Shown: positions 1 to 8,110, counted from the stretch's first letter. The stretch is DNA of 8,110 nt from an uncultured Hungatella sp. (GCA_959018155.1 CAUEKH010000098.1:1-8110), one strand, 5' to 3'. Notes: generated from the sequence alone by a model not told the origin. Program-made: numbers and translations.

Positions 1-3000
1 TAAAGAACTCTTTAATAGATTCCAGAATTCCCTTACTCTCGGTTCCGCTTCCATTGGCATTTCCGCTTCCATTGGCACTTCCGCTCTCACTGGCACTTCC
101 GTTCCCACCAGCATTCCCGCCATTTTCATTTTCATTTTCATTTCCATTTCCACTGCCTGTCCCGCTGTTTCCACTCCCGGAATTATCCTTATTATTCCCG
201 TTCCCATTCCCGGAATTTCCCTTCCAGTCGTCATCCGTATGCAGGTTATAATTCAACTGGAAAATACGGTTTCCGTCACCATCATAGGCCATGGCCGCCA
301 GCAGATTCTTCTTATCACTCACTGCCTTCAACCGGTTTTCTACGGAATAATCGTAGGACAGCTCCACTTTCCTCGTTCCGTCATCCTTGATTTCTTCCTG
401 AAGCACACGGTTGCCATCTGCGTCATACGTATATTCTACATTCTTATAGTGCTTTCCGTCATACTGGCGTGCCGCTACCATCTGATTTGACATGTTATAC
501 GTATATTCGGCGCTCTCCTGTACCTTGCCGTTGCGGGATTTCTTATAAAGAGTCCGGTTGCCCATGGCGTCATACTCATATTCATAGACATACGTTCCCT
601 GGCGGTCCTCATTCTCTGTTGCCTTTATCAGCTTCCCGTCCTCATCGTACTCAAAGGTCCGCTTCGTCCCGATGATCTGGAAGTTGTAGATTCCGTCTTT
701 ATCGTGCTTATTGATGTGCTGTCCGCCGTGAGGATAGAGGTCGTCGTGACGGCCATTTTCATGTTTTCCGTCGTGTTTGTCGTCCCAGGCGTAGGCGTAT
801 AGAGACTCTGTCACATCCTCGCCCACAATAAATCCCCTGTCGTCATAGGTATAATGGTATTCGCTGACTACCCACTCACAGTCGTCACAGATATTCTTCA
901 TATCCGTAATCTGGTCCCTGGCATTGTAGGTATTATACGTACTCACTCCATTAGGACGGTGGATCTCCGTGAGCCGGTTAATCGCATCATAGACATAGCT
1001 GGTAACGGCGCCGGTCCGGTCGGTTACTTTTGTTAAGTTGTCATTTTTATCGTACTCATAGCTTACCTTTTTCCCATCCGGATAGGTTATACTCTCCAGC
1101 TGGTCGCTTCCGTCATAGGCGTACTGCGTCACTTCGCCGGAACCGGTGGTTACCTTCGTGATACGCCCCAGACCGTCGTACTCATACTTCGATTCCCCGC
1201 TGCGGTCCATCATGGAAATGCGCTGTCCCGTCACGTCGTAGCCGTAGATAACGCCCTCTTTTCCCTCCGGGTCCCTGGAATCTTCATAAGACTTCTCCAC
1301 CAAATCATTCAGACGGTCATAATCGTAATGAATCTGGTTTCCTCCGTTGCTGGTGTAACCGGTCCGCCTTCCTCCCGCATCATAGGAAAATGTCTCTTTC
1401 CGCCCCATAGGGTCGATGATGGAAGTTAAGTTGTTCTCCGCATCGTAAGTATATTTTGTGACACGCTTCATCGTATCGGTAGCGCTTGTCACATTTCCCA
1501 TGGCATCATACGTATAAGCGGCCGTTAAATTGCTCGGCATTACCACCTGAATTAAGTTGTCCAGAATGTCATAGGTAAACCGGGTAATCAGCCCGTTCGT
1601 TGCCTTTACGGACAGAATGTTGCCGTGCGGGTCGTAGGCATAGCTTTCGGTTAAACCCATCCGGTCGGTGACACTGGTGATGCGGCTTCCCGGGTCATAG
1701 GCTGTGGCTGTCTTTTCTCCGAGGGGATTCTCAGTCCCGGCCAGGCGGTTGTCTTTATCGTAAACGTAGCTGTAAATATACCCCTTTGGGTCGCTGATAT
1801 CAGTCACATTATAATTGCCGTCATACCGGAAGCTGGTCGTACGCCCGCCCGGTTTTGTCACAGAGGCAAGTTCGCCTGCCAGGTTATACACAAATTCTGT
1901 GGCTTTTCCCTCCGGGTCAACGCTGGCAGTCAACTGGTCTACCAAGTCATACTGGTAGTTCCAGGTGTACCCCAGGGCATCATTTAATTCACTTCGGTTG
2001 CCGCGGATATCGTAGCCATACGTCGTGATTCCGCCCTCCGCATTTACGGATTTCGTCATGCGGTGCATGATGTCATATTCATAGGTGTTTGTCCGTTCCA
2101 GGCTGTCAGTATCCCGAATCACGTTATCTGCCACGTCGTAAGTAAGTTCCCGTTTCAGCCCCAGAGGCGTGGTAATTCCCGTCAGACGATGTACGGCGTC
2201 GTAGGTATACTGATACTTTGCACCGTTCTTTTCTGTCAGTTCTGTTACAAGACGGTTCATGTCCACAGTATAGCCGGTGACATTTCCGGCAGGGTCGGTG
2301 ATACTCGTCACTTCATCATGTTTATCATAAGTATAGCTGGTCTTCGCCCCCTTTGGGGAAATGGCCTCGACTAAATTTCCCATCACATCATACCGGTATT
2401 CCGTAATCAGGCCGTTGGGGTCTTTAGCCTTCGTCATGCGGCCTAAAGCATCATAGCGATACTCGCTCTTATTGCCCTCCGGCGTGGTCAGGGACAGAAG
2501 ACGGGAGAGTTCATCATACTCATAGGATGTACCATTTCCACGGCCGTCGGTGAACGCGGTCAGGCGGTCGATGGCATCATAGACGTAAGCGGTCTCATTT
2601 CCCTCGCCGTCCATTCCTTGAGTCAGATTTCCTTTGGCATCGTACTGGAATGTGGTGGCTGCACCCAGCGGGTTCACTTTCCCGGTCAGGCGGTTGATGG
2701 CGTCATAGGTGTAAGTGTAGACCGCCTCTCCCGGCTCTGTGGTCTGAATTAAATTGCCGACAGGGTCGTATTCATACGCTGTTACCGTTCCGTCGGCCTT
2801 CGTTACGCTGGTTAAGCGGTCGAGGGCATCGTAGGTATAGGTGGTGGTGGCAAGGTCGGTTCCTGTGACGCTTATGAGCCTTCCAAACCGGTCGTACTCA
2901 TACAGGGCACTTCTTCCGATGGTGTCGGTCTGTTTTATGAGACTTCCCCGCACATCGTATTCATAGGTCATCTGATTCCCGGCGGTATCGGCGGCTTTTA

Positions 3001-6000
3001 TGATACGGCCCATGGAATCGTACTCATAGGTGGTGATGACGCCGGCCTCATCCTGGCTGGAAACCATGCGGTTTAGAGCGTCGTAGGTCATGGTGACGGT
3101 ATCTTTATCGGGCATGGTTACTTTCAGTAAGTTGCCGTTCTCATCGTAGGTGTATTCATATTCGCCGCCCAGGGCATCTGTCATCTTTACAGTCCGGTTT
3201 AATGCATCCACGGCCATGGCGGTCTCACCTTTTAACGCATCGGTGATTTTTTCCACATTTCCCAGAGAGTCATACTCCATGGCGGTGATATTTCCTGCTG
3301 CATCGACCTCTGCCAGAACCTGGCCGATAACATCGTAATGCCAGGAAGTTTTATGGCCGTTCTGGTCGGTGGTATGAAGAGTCCGGCCATTTAAATCGTA
3401 CCCGGCTGTTACGACGCCTCCTAATGCGTCACGGACCTCTTCCAGGCGGCCCACAGCGTCATAGGCGTAGCCGGTGGTATTCTCGTTGGCGTCTGTCATG
3501 GATATCTGGTTTCCGGCCTCGTCATAAACGTATTCTGTCACACCGCCTAACGGGTCGGCCGTCCTTACCAGACGGTTATTTAAATCGTATTCAAAGGTAT
3601 AAACCCTGGTTTCATCGTCTTTAATCTGGATGATGTTACCGTTCCCGTCATACGAAATCGAGGTTACAAGGCCGTTCTGTGCAGTCATGGTTACGATGCG
3701 GCCCGCCTTGTCGTAGCTGTAGGAAATCTCGCTTCCATCAGGGTAAATGGCTTTCGTTACATTCCCATTTTTGTCATACCGGTAGTAGGAAATATTTCCG
3801 AGAGCATCTTCCACGGAGACAGGAACGCCGAGAATCTTATGGTAGCCTGTCTTTGTAACATTTCCGAGACGGTCTGTGATGGACGCAGCCTCCCCTCTGG
3901 CATTCAGAGTGCAGGTGATATCATTTCCAAGGGCATCCGTTACCTTTACCAGACGGTCGCGGCTGTCATACGTATATGTGGTGGTGTTCCCCTTTGCGTC
4001 GGTTTCACTGATCTTATTATAGTTCTCGTCATACCCGTAGGTCAGGGTATTTCCCAGGGCGTCTTTACCGGAAATGATATTGTACATCTTATCATAGGTA
4101 AAATCTGTCTTTACGCCCATGGCGTCGGTGATGGAGAGAACACAGCCCGCCGGGTCGAACTCATAAAGAGTGGTTCCGCCGTCCTTCGCGGTTTCGGAAA
4201 TCTTTCTGCCCTTTCGGTCATATTCGTACGTTTCTGAATTTCCTGCCGGATCAGAAGCGGAAAGCTGGCGGTTCATTTCGTCATAGGTGAAGGTGCAGGT
4301 ATGGCCTTCCCCATCCGTATAGCTGACCGGTACGGCTCCGTCGTAGGCGAACCTGGTGACAGCGCCATTTCCGTCGGTTATGGCAGTCATACGGTGCAGT
4401 TCATCATAGCGGTAAGAAGTGGTGTTCCCCTCCCCATCGGTCACTGACAGAAGATTTCCCAGTCCGTCGTACGTAAACGTGGTGGTATTTCCTTCAAAAT
4501 CCGTGGCAGTCAGAGGAAGATTCTGCTCATTGTACGTATAGGATGCCTGGCTGCCGTCTTCTCTTCTGACAGACAGCATATTTCCGTTTTCATCATACGT
4601 ATAGGCAGTTACATTTCCCAGCTCGTCTTTTTCTGAAGCCAAATTTCCGTCGTCCCCGTATGTTCTTGACACGGCGCTTCCATCCGGATAGGAAATCTTT
4701 GTTGTTCGGAACTGCTCATCGTAATGGTATGTCGTTACATTTCCCCTGTTATCGGTAACAACGGTGCTGCCTTCCTGGTAATTTAAGTATGCCGTACTGC
4801 CGAGGGCGTCCGTCTGCTCCACGACGCGGTCTTTATCGTCATACTCATTGGCTGTAACCCGGTTTCCATTTTCATCGAACCAGGCGGTCATCCGGTGGCC
4901 TTCATCGTATTCATACCGGCGCACATAGCCTTCCGGGTCTGTTACGGAAATCAGGTTCATTTCCTCGTCATATTCATAGCTGATGGTTCCGCCGTCGGGA
5001 AGGCCGACCTCCGTAATCAGGCGATCTTCATTCATGGTAAAGTTGAAGACTTTCTCCGTAGGCGTTACCACCTGAAGCAGCTTATAGTCATCATCGTAGA
5101 CATATAAGGTGCGGCGGCCCTTTAAATCTTCTGTATAACGGAGGAATCCCATGGCGTCGAAGACATGGACGGAACCATCTCTGTTCGTCAGCTTCCAGCC
5201 GGCTGTAGCCGGGAATCCTTTTCCACCTTCCTCTTCGTCAGGCTCCGGCTCTTCTCCTTCAGACGGAGTTTCCCCGCCTGTCTCCGGGTTCTGTGCACTT
5301 TCTTCAGAATCCTCCCCGCTCTTTCCTGCTGCATGGACCAGGGCCATTTCTTCCGGTTCTGAAACCTCCTCATTTTCATCTTTTCTGCTGGCATTGGATC
5401 TGGTGGCTGTATCAATATCCAGCGTGTCCATCGGTTCCAGAATTCCGTCGTAACCGGCCGGTGCACGGTAATTCTCTCCATCCCGCTCAAATGGCATCCC
5501 TTTTCCGTCGGCTCTGTGATATAAAATCCTGCCGTCGGGAAGAAGTGTTAAATGTTCGCCAAACGGAGAACTCCAGCCCATGCCGAATTCCATGCCGTAC
5601 TCTGCCAGAATCGAGTTGTAGGTCCTCTCAATACCAAATGTACCGGAAAGTTCCGGCAGCTCGGCGTCCATCTGTTCCATGTAGAAACTGCCGGTATTTA
5701 GATTGACCGGTTCCAGTCCTAAAACGCAGGCCGGATCTTTCCCTGCCTTTAAACACAGAATCACAAACTTATCAAATGGGTCCAGTGTTCCCTGACGGTA
5801 CGGTCTGGCCGTTTCAGGCTCCCTGATAAACAGGATGGTGTCCATCTCCGTCAGCTGGTTCATGAATAGCTTATTGTCTTTTGCAATCGTGTCCGGATTG
5901 ACCCCGTAATGCTTCGCAATATTTTTTACCAGATCATCCTGTTTGACCCGATAAAGCAGGAAATGAACCCGTTCTGTCCTCTTTCCGTCAACAGGATCCG

Positions 6001-8089
6001 CTTCTGTATCAATATTCCCCTCTTCATCTAACGGCTGGCCGGTCGCATAAGCGTCGAAACCATAGATCGTATCCAGATCCAGGTCCGTGACTGGGTATCC
6101 CTTTCCCTGCCAGTTGGAATTTTTCAGCCTGTCAGCTTCATTTTTCAGCTTCGCCTCTATGAAATCCGGGTAAATGACTTCGTCCTGTGCCTTTACCATT
6201 TCCTCTTCTTCTGCCTCGTCGCCTCTGTACAGGGTGATATTCACATCTGCCTGCGCCTGAGCCACACCGTGGGCTACAAGGCCGGTTACAGTCCTGCCGT
6301 ATTCATTGGCTTCTGTCGCGATGACTGCCGGGCACACATCGAGAGTGGTTGAATCAATGTCGGCGGCTTTCTCCGGATCGGGCAGCACTCCGGTCCAGCG
6401 GATCTCCAGCTTCGGTCCATTTACCGCGTCATTCCGGTTATACAGCGCCTCCGCAGGCATCTTATAGTTCTGGATCTGTTCAGCGGTCTGCGGCTCAATA
6501 TCCGCTTTGATCACCAGGCCAAAGTGAGTCAGGGCGTTCACGGTCCAGTCCCTTACATGGGCGGTGATATCAAATTCGATGGTATTTCCTGCGCCCGGGG
6601 CATTTCCTCTCGAAATGTAATCCGCACGCTTATTGAATCCCGGATTTCTCTGCCAGGTCAGGGTATAGGAATCCCATGCCCTCTCAGGGGCGCTCATCAA
6701 AAATACTGTCTTCCCGTCACTGTTATTCGTCTGGGTCGTCACTTTGAACACCGCCTGGGTACAGTCCTTAGCGCCGGCCATGGCAGCGTTAAAAATGTCA
6801 TTATTCATGGCATTGACAGCAATGTAAACACGGGTATTCCCTCTTCCGCCATCCAGATAGCCCACATAGGGCGTATCATCCCACTGATAATGGGTGGTCG
6901 GGGTGCCTTCCGATACCGTGACGAAAATAAACTGATCCGGCGGCACGAGAGATGGGGTCGGGTCAATCCGAACCGGGTAAACGCGTTCCTCCGCATCCAG
7001 CCATTTCCTGTCAGCCTCTGCTTTTACAGTATAAATACCGTTTTCTCCGGTTAAAGACAATCTGATATTCTGACTCCTGCTGCCGTCCGCATCTTCCATG
7101 AATGGCGCGGTCAGAATAAATACAGGCTCTTCTTTCTTCGCCTTATATACAATAATTTCATTCCCTCTCAGAGCTGCCTTCAGTCCGGGAACCTTCAGTT
7201 TATAGGAGAATTCGTTCCGCTCCTGCTTTTCCAGCAGGATGATGTCCTCTTTTAAACTTTCCCCGACAATTGTATACTGGTAGTCCACATTTTCAAAAAC
7301 GCTATTATACCGGACCGCATTGTCGGCCACAACGGCATGTTTAAAATTCCCGGCGGCCGGAACCAGCTCTAAACGGGCATCGTCGTATTCCATCGCAATC
7401 CCGCGCGTCGTGGACAATTTCTCCGGAATCGTAATGGACAGCTTCCCGGAATGATTTTTATATGCCGGAAAACCGGCGCTGCGATAGCGGGCGTTGGAGG
7501 AACTGGCAAGGGGATATGCAGCCATGGTTTCTTCCAGCGTATTATCGACCGGTTCGACTTCCCCGTCTTCATTCAGATAAAGACCGGAATAACCGCCAAA
7601 TACCGTAATGTATTCCCCTTCTCCCACCTCATAGATTCGGTAATCATCGGTAAACCGGACAAGGCGACCTTCCGGCTCGTCAATGGATATGTCATGCCAG
7701 TTCTCCGGCTCACGAAGTTCCGCGTCAGACGGAGTTGCAGCCTTTGGCTCTTCTTTGGGGACAGAAGACGGGACTTCATTTTTTCCTCCGCTGCCTGTCG
7801 TCTGGCCGTTTGAATTTGTCTCCGGCGTCTGCTCCGGTGAAGCGGACGATTCTTCTGTTAAGTCAGCCTGCGGCTTCTTCGACGGCTCAGCCGGAGTTGC
7901 CTCCGTCAAATCCAGATCAGCAAGTGTCAGCGCTTCCGGCCTTGTAAAATCCACATACCTGGGTCTGTTATTCACATACTCGGCTGCGTAAGAAACCACA
8001 GGCGTTATGTTGGGGGCTCACATGCTGGCTATCAGCAGATAACTGGTTATGGTTCTGATTATTTGCCTTTTCAGCTTTTGTTTTTTCAT
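1..8089 (-). CDS. Giant secreted RHS/YD-repeat wall-associated protein, 3' end outside window, in-frame TGA at codon 24
   Basis: One minus-strand frame is open from the ATG at 8089-8087 to the left edge, apart from a TGA at 8018-8020; 2,696 codons are in view and no stop ends the gene here. The start is chosen because a strong GGAGGG lies 5 bases upstream and the first residues form a signal peptide. Domains by residue: signal peptide 1-36; Pro/Glu/Ser/Thr-rich 64-130; N-terminal region 132-378; DNRLRE/CBM96-like 379-567; unnamed 568-710; LysM 711-757; DUF6531 794-869; acidic linker 897-956; YD array 977-2612; Gly/Asn/Ser linker 2623-2683. The family forms a hollow beta shell that carries a variable C-terminal domain, often a toxin; that tip and the RHS core are not in the window. 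LysM should bind peptidoglycan and keep the protein on the wall. After the TGA the nearest in-frame starts are GTG codons 31, 39 and 46 and the first ATG is codon 189, so any restart would lose the signal peptide. The gene may be a recent pseudogene, or the TGA may be a sequence error. The product class is certain; the function is inferred. Confidence 0.93.
43..114 (-). repeat. Four tandem 18-bp repeats within the Gly/Ser linker
   Basis: On the plus strand the 18-base unit TTCCGCTTCCATTGGCAT starts at 43, 61, 79 and 97. The first two copies differ at one base; the third and fourth diverge further (TTCCGCTCTCACTGGCAC and TTCCGTTCCCACCAGCAT). Each unit encodes six residues, roughly N-A/G-S-G with Ala or Glu, so copy-number change keeps the frame and only alters linker length. 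Confidence 0.85.
121..150 (-). repeat. Hexanucleotide repeat, five units, encoding Asn-Glu/Asn-Gly
   Basis: On the plus strand CATTTT occurs three times (121-138), followed by two CATTTC units (139-150). On the coding strand this gives alternating Asn with Glu and then Gly. The six-base unit keeps the frame, so slippage would change linker length and not switch the gene on or off. Confidence 0.85.
254..5161 (-). repeat. YD-repeat array of about 72 units forming the RHS shell
   Basis: From residue 977 (FDAMGFLRY) to about 2612 the frame repeats a unit of about 20-22 residues of the form [YF]-x-Y-D-x-x-[GN]-[NR]-[LIV]-x-x-[VI]-x-D-x-x-G-x-x-T; clear examples are YTYDAMGNVTSATD and YEYDSMGRIIKAAD. 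By hand I count about 62 units with an exact YD and about ten with YN, YQ, YG, YH, FD, VD or WD in its place. On the DNA the units are about 60-66 bases apart and much diverged, so they are protein-level rather than recent DNA duplications. In solved RHS and TcC proteins such repeats spiral into a hollow beta cocoon around the C-terminal domain. The array is about two thirds of the visible protein. The last units (about 254-640) are longer, with YDADGNRV and YDGDGNRI. Confidence 0.93.
704..889 (-). other. CxxC and His/Asp-rich insertion in the late YD array
   Basis: The array is interrupted after CDDC (residues 2401-2404, bases 878-889), which lies in NICDDCEWVV. After one more YD unit and YAYAWDDKH, a polar stretch at residues about 2439-2462 carries six His among many Asp and Lys (pieces DGKHENGRHDD, YPHGGQH, NKHDKDG). 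The regular pattern resumes at RTFEYDEDGK. The composition suggests a surface loop that could bind a metal, but no metal site is proven, and the insert may simply be a family-typical loop. Confidence 0.6.
5222..5401 (-). other. Acidic low-complexity linker between DUF6531 and the YD array
   Basis: Residues 897-956. About 21 of 60 residues are Asp or Glu, ending in a run around EEPEPDEEEGG. Disorder is expected. In many relatives DUF6531 runs more directly into the first YD units, so this looks like an insertion. The sequence after it (GWKLTNRDGSVHVFDAMG) resumes the normal RHS pattern. Confidence 0.7.
5483..5710 (-). other. DUF6531, N-terminal plug-side domain of RHS proteins
   Basis: Residues about 794-869. 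The segment contains PVNLNTGSFY, then LPELSGTFGIERTYNS, GMGWSS, LPDGRILYHRADG and PFE. These are the hallmark blocks of DUF6531: P-V-[DN]-x-x-T-G-x-F, then R-T-Y-N-S, then G-x-G-W-S-S, then a DG turn. In known RHS proteins this domain sits immediately before the YD shell, which fits its place here. Confidence 0.88.
5819..5959 (-). other. LysM domain (peptidoglycan binding)
   Basis: Residues about 711-757. The segment LLYRVKQDDLVKNIAKHYG, then VNPDTIAKDN, then the loop before TILFI, matches the LysM pattern: Y-x-V-[KQ]-x-[GD]-D-x-L-x-x-I-A-x-x-Y-G-V, then I-x-x-x-N, and a final hydrophobic strand. The usual Gly after KQ is Asp here, and the closing strand ends FIREP where many have IP. LysM binds N-acetylglucosamine polymers in the wall, so the module probably anchors this protein non-covalently outside the membrane. 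Confidence 0.8.
5960..6388 (-). other. Unassigned region between the DNRLRE-like module and LysM
   Basis: Residues about 568-710. The first part (TVTGLVAHGVAQAQADVNIT) looks like a beta-rich, possibly Ig or fibronectin-type fold. A charged helical stretch follows (EAEEEEMVKAQDEV and IEAKLKNEADRLKN), then GYPVTDLDLDTIYGFDAY. I do not recognise a named family. One Cys (LDVCPAV) is present. Its position suggests a spacer or a partner of the LysM in wall attachment. Confidence 0.5.
6389..6955 (-). other. DNRLRE/CBM96-like beta-sandwich module
   Basis: Residues about 379-567. It shows the pattern of this module: an early aromatic and Gly stretch (YVGYLDGGRGNTRVYI), a central segment with SYTLTWQRNPGF, then the characteristic end FDITAHVRDW followed by HFGLVIKAD and KLEIRWTG. 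In relatives the equivalent end reads as F-D-[VI]-T, V-x-D-W, then G-[FL]-x-[LI], so the match is at pattern level. Known members are surface or fibre-associated modules, sometimes thought to bind carbohydrate. No catalytic residues can be assigned. Confidence 0.6.
6956..7696 (-). other. N-terminal globular region ending in a YPVRIDPT motif
   Basis: Residues about 132-378. It is rich in short alternating polar and hydrophobic stretches typical of beta structure (ITVFGGYSGLYL, YKLKVPGL, NIRLSLTGENGIYTVKAEAD) and ends with the W-L-x-x-x-x-R-V-Y-P-V-x-I-D-P-T signature (WLDAEERVYPVRIDPT) seen just before DNRLRE-type modules in many Gram-positive RHS proteins. Its function is not known; it is probably a structural platform on the wall-proximal side. 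The assignment rests on the end motif and position only. Confidence 0.55.
7700..7900 (-). other. Pro/Glu/Ser/Thr-rich low-complexity segment after the signal peptide
   Basis: Residues about 64-130 are dominated by P, E, S, T, A, K and G, with pieces such as ATPAEPSKKPQ and SGGKNEVPSS. There is no predicted fold, membrane segment or motif. It is probably a flexible spacer lifting the folded modules away from the membrane or wall. It is preceded by a short conserved-looking stretch after the signal peptide (residues 37-63, containing NNRPRYVDFTRPEALT). Confidence 0.7.
7982..8089 (-). other. Sec signal peptide, interrupted by a stop codon
   Basis: Residues 1-36. A basic n-region (KKQKLKRQ, residues 2-9) is followed by a hydrophobic stretch (IIRTITSYLLIASM, residues 10-23), the TGA, then APNITPVVSYAAE, with a likely signal peptidase I site after A35 or A36 (SYA/A or YAA/E). 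Both flanks of the TGA read as signal peptide in the same frame, which points to a base substitution, not an indel. No lipobox is present: the residue before codon 24 is Met, so the protein was not an obvious lipoprotein. Confidence 0.75.
8018..8020 (-). other. In-frame TGA stop at codon 24
   Basis: The minus-strand codons read GCC AGC ATG TGA GCC CCC AAC. It is the only stop in the frame over about 8.1 kb. Trp is encoded by TGG elsewhere in the gene (for example W131 and W565), and no other TGA occurs in frame, so a recoded TGA is unlikely. A run of five C bases follows a few bases downstream, where sequencing or replication slips occur, but a simple slip would not leave the same frame intact on both sides. 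Confidence 0.9.
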
Positions 8090-8094
8090 ACTTT

Positions 8095-8100
8095 CCCTCC
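8095..8100 (-). promoter_or_regulatory. Ribosome binding site GGAGGG for the RHS gene
   Basis: On the minus strand GGAGGG sits 5 bases (AAAGT) before the ATG at 8089-8087, which is a near-ideal Shine-Dalgarno sequence and spacing for Firmicutes. It fixes the start upstream of the TGA and argues that the signal peptide was the natural N-terminus. Only ten more bases lie upstream in the window, so the promoter cannot be seen. Confidence 0.85.
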
Positions 8101-8110
8101 ACGTTTTTTA

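Larger units (their letters stand above)
41..223 (-). other. Gly/Asn/Ser-rich linker following the YD array
   Basis: Residues about 2623-2683, directly after the closing repeat AYDGDGNRIFQLNYN and HTDDDW. It consists nearly only of G, N, S, E, A and T (pieces KGNSGNGNGNNKDNSG, GNENENENGG, SASESGSANGSG). It is followed by TESKGILESIKEFF at the left edge, which may begin a helix. It probably separates the shell from the remaining RHS core outside the window. Its coding strand is purine-rich, so the opposite strand shows a false run of Phe, Pro and Leu. Confidence 0.8.

Noticed and set aside
54..251. Plus-strand frame rich in Pro, Phe, Leu and Ser repeats
   Set aside because: It is the complement of the Gly/Asn/Ser linker coded on the minus strand; the low complexity comes from the in-frame tandem repeats there.
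3839..4237. Plus-strand open frame of 132 codons with hydrophobic stretches
   Set aside because: It is the antisense of several YD units; the Val/Ile/Gly-rich content is what the repeated Tyr-Asp codons give on the other strand.
254..5161. Regularly spaced short similar motifs (CGTCATAGGTA-like, about every 63 bases) that resemble a CRISPR or satellite array
   Set aside because: The motifs are diverged, the spacing varies in steps of three, and they encode the Tyr-Asp core of YD units in one open frame.
5188..5490. Minus-strand open frame of 100 codons in another frame
   Set aside because: It overlaps the DUF6531 end and acidic linker out of frame, is rich in Arg and Lys as a frame-shifted reading of Glu/Pro codons would be, and has no domain.
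6524..7054. Plus-strand open frame of 176 codons, the longest on that strand
   Set aside because: It lies antisense to the DNRLRE-like part of the RHS frame, has no recognisable domain and no clear ribosome site, and is one of many antisense shadows across the gene.
7997..7999. GTG at codon 31 as the true start of the protein
   Set aside because: No good ribosome site precedes it and it would cut off the basic and hydrophobic parts of the signal peptide, while the ATG at 8089 has both a strong RBS and a signal peptide. It remains a possible weak restart.
8018..8020. TGA as selenocysteine, or as a recoded sense codon
   Set aside because: It lies in a signal peptide where selenocysteine has no role, it is the only in-frame TGA in the gene, and Trp uses TGG throughout.

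Overview
The window is almost entirely one gene. Read on the minus strand, a single frame runs from an ATG at 8089-8087 off the left edge at position 1 (2,696 codons in view). It encodes most of a giant secreted RHS/YD-repeat protein. The frame is broken only once, by an in-frame TGA at 8018-8020 (codon 24), inside what otherwise reads as a normal signal peptide. The 3' end of the gene, including the expected RHS core and C-terminal tip, lies outside the window. I see no other believable gene, RNA gene, insertion sequence or CRISPR array on either strand.

Organism: the purine-rich Shine-Dalgarno GGAGGG, the balanced base composition, the lysine-rich signal peptide start and the architecture (signal peptide, DNRLRE-like module, LysM, DUF6531, long YD array, Gly/Asn/Ser linker) suggest a Gram-positive gut-type Clostridia, most likely Lachnospiraceae. 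This is inference from family resemblance, not from a marker gene.

Layout from right to left, in the direction of translation: RBS (8095-8100); signal peptide with the TGA (8089-7982); Pro/Glu/Ser/Thr-rich low-complexity segment (about 7900-7700); N-terminal globular region ending in a YPVRIDPT motif (about 7696-6956); DNRLRE/CBM96-like beta module (about 6955-6389); an unnamed region (about 6388-5960); LysM (about 5959-5819); DUF6531 (about 5710-5483); an acidic linker (5401-5222); an array of about 72 YD-type units (about 5161-254) with a CxxC and a His/Asp-rich insert near its end; and a Gly/Asn/Ser linker (223-41) built partly from DNA-level tandem repeats, followed by the start of a possible helix at the left edge.

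How it would work: in this class of protein (Bacillus WapA and other Gram-positive polymorphic toxins are the known comparison) the N-terminal modules export the protein and hold it on the cell wall, the YD repeats form a hollow beta shell, and a variable C-terminal domain, often a toxin followed by an immunity gene, is carried at the end. Only the carrier part can be seen here, so a toxin role is not shown by this window. The TGA means that, as given, the full secreted protein would not be made unless the stop is read through, is a sequence error, or translation restarts downstream without a signal peptide.
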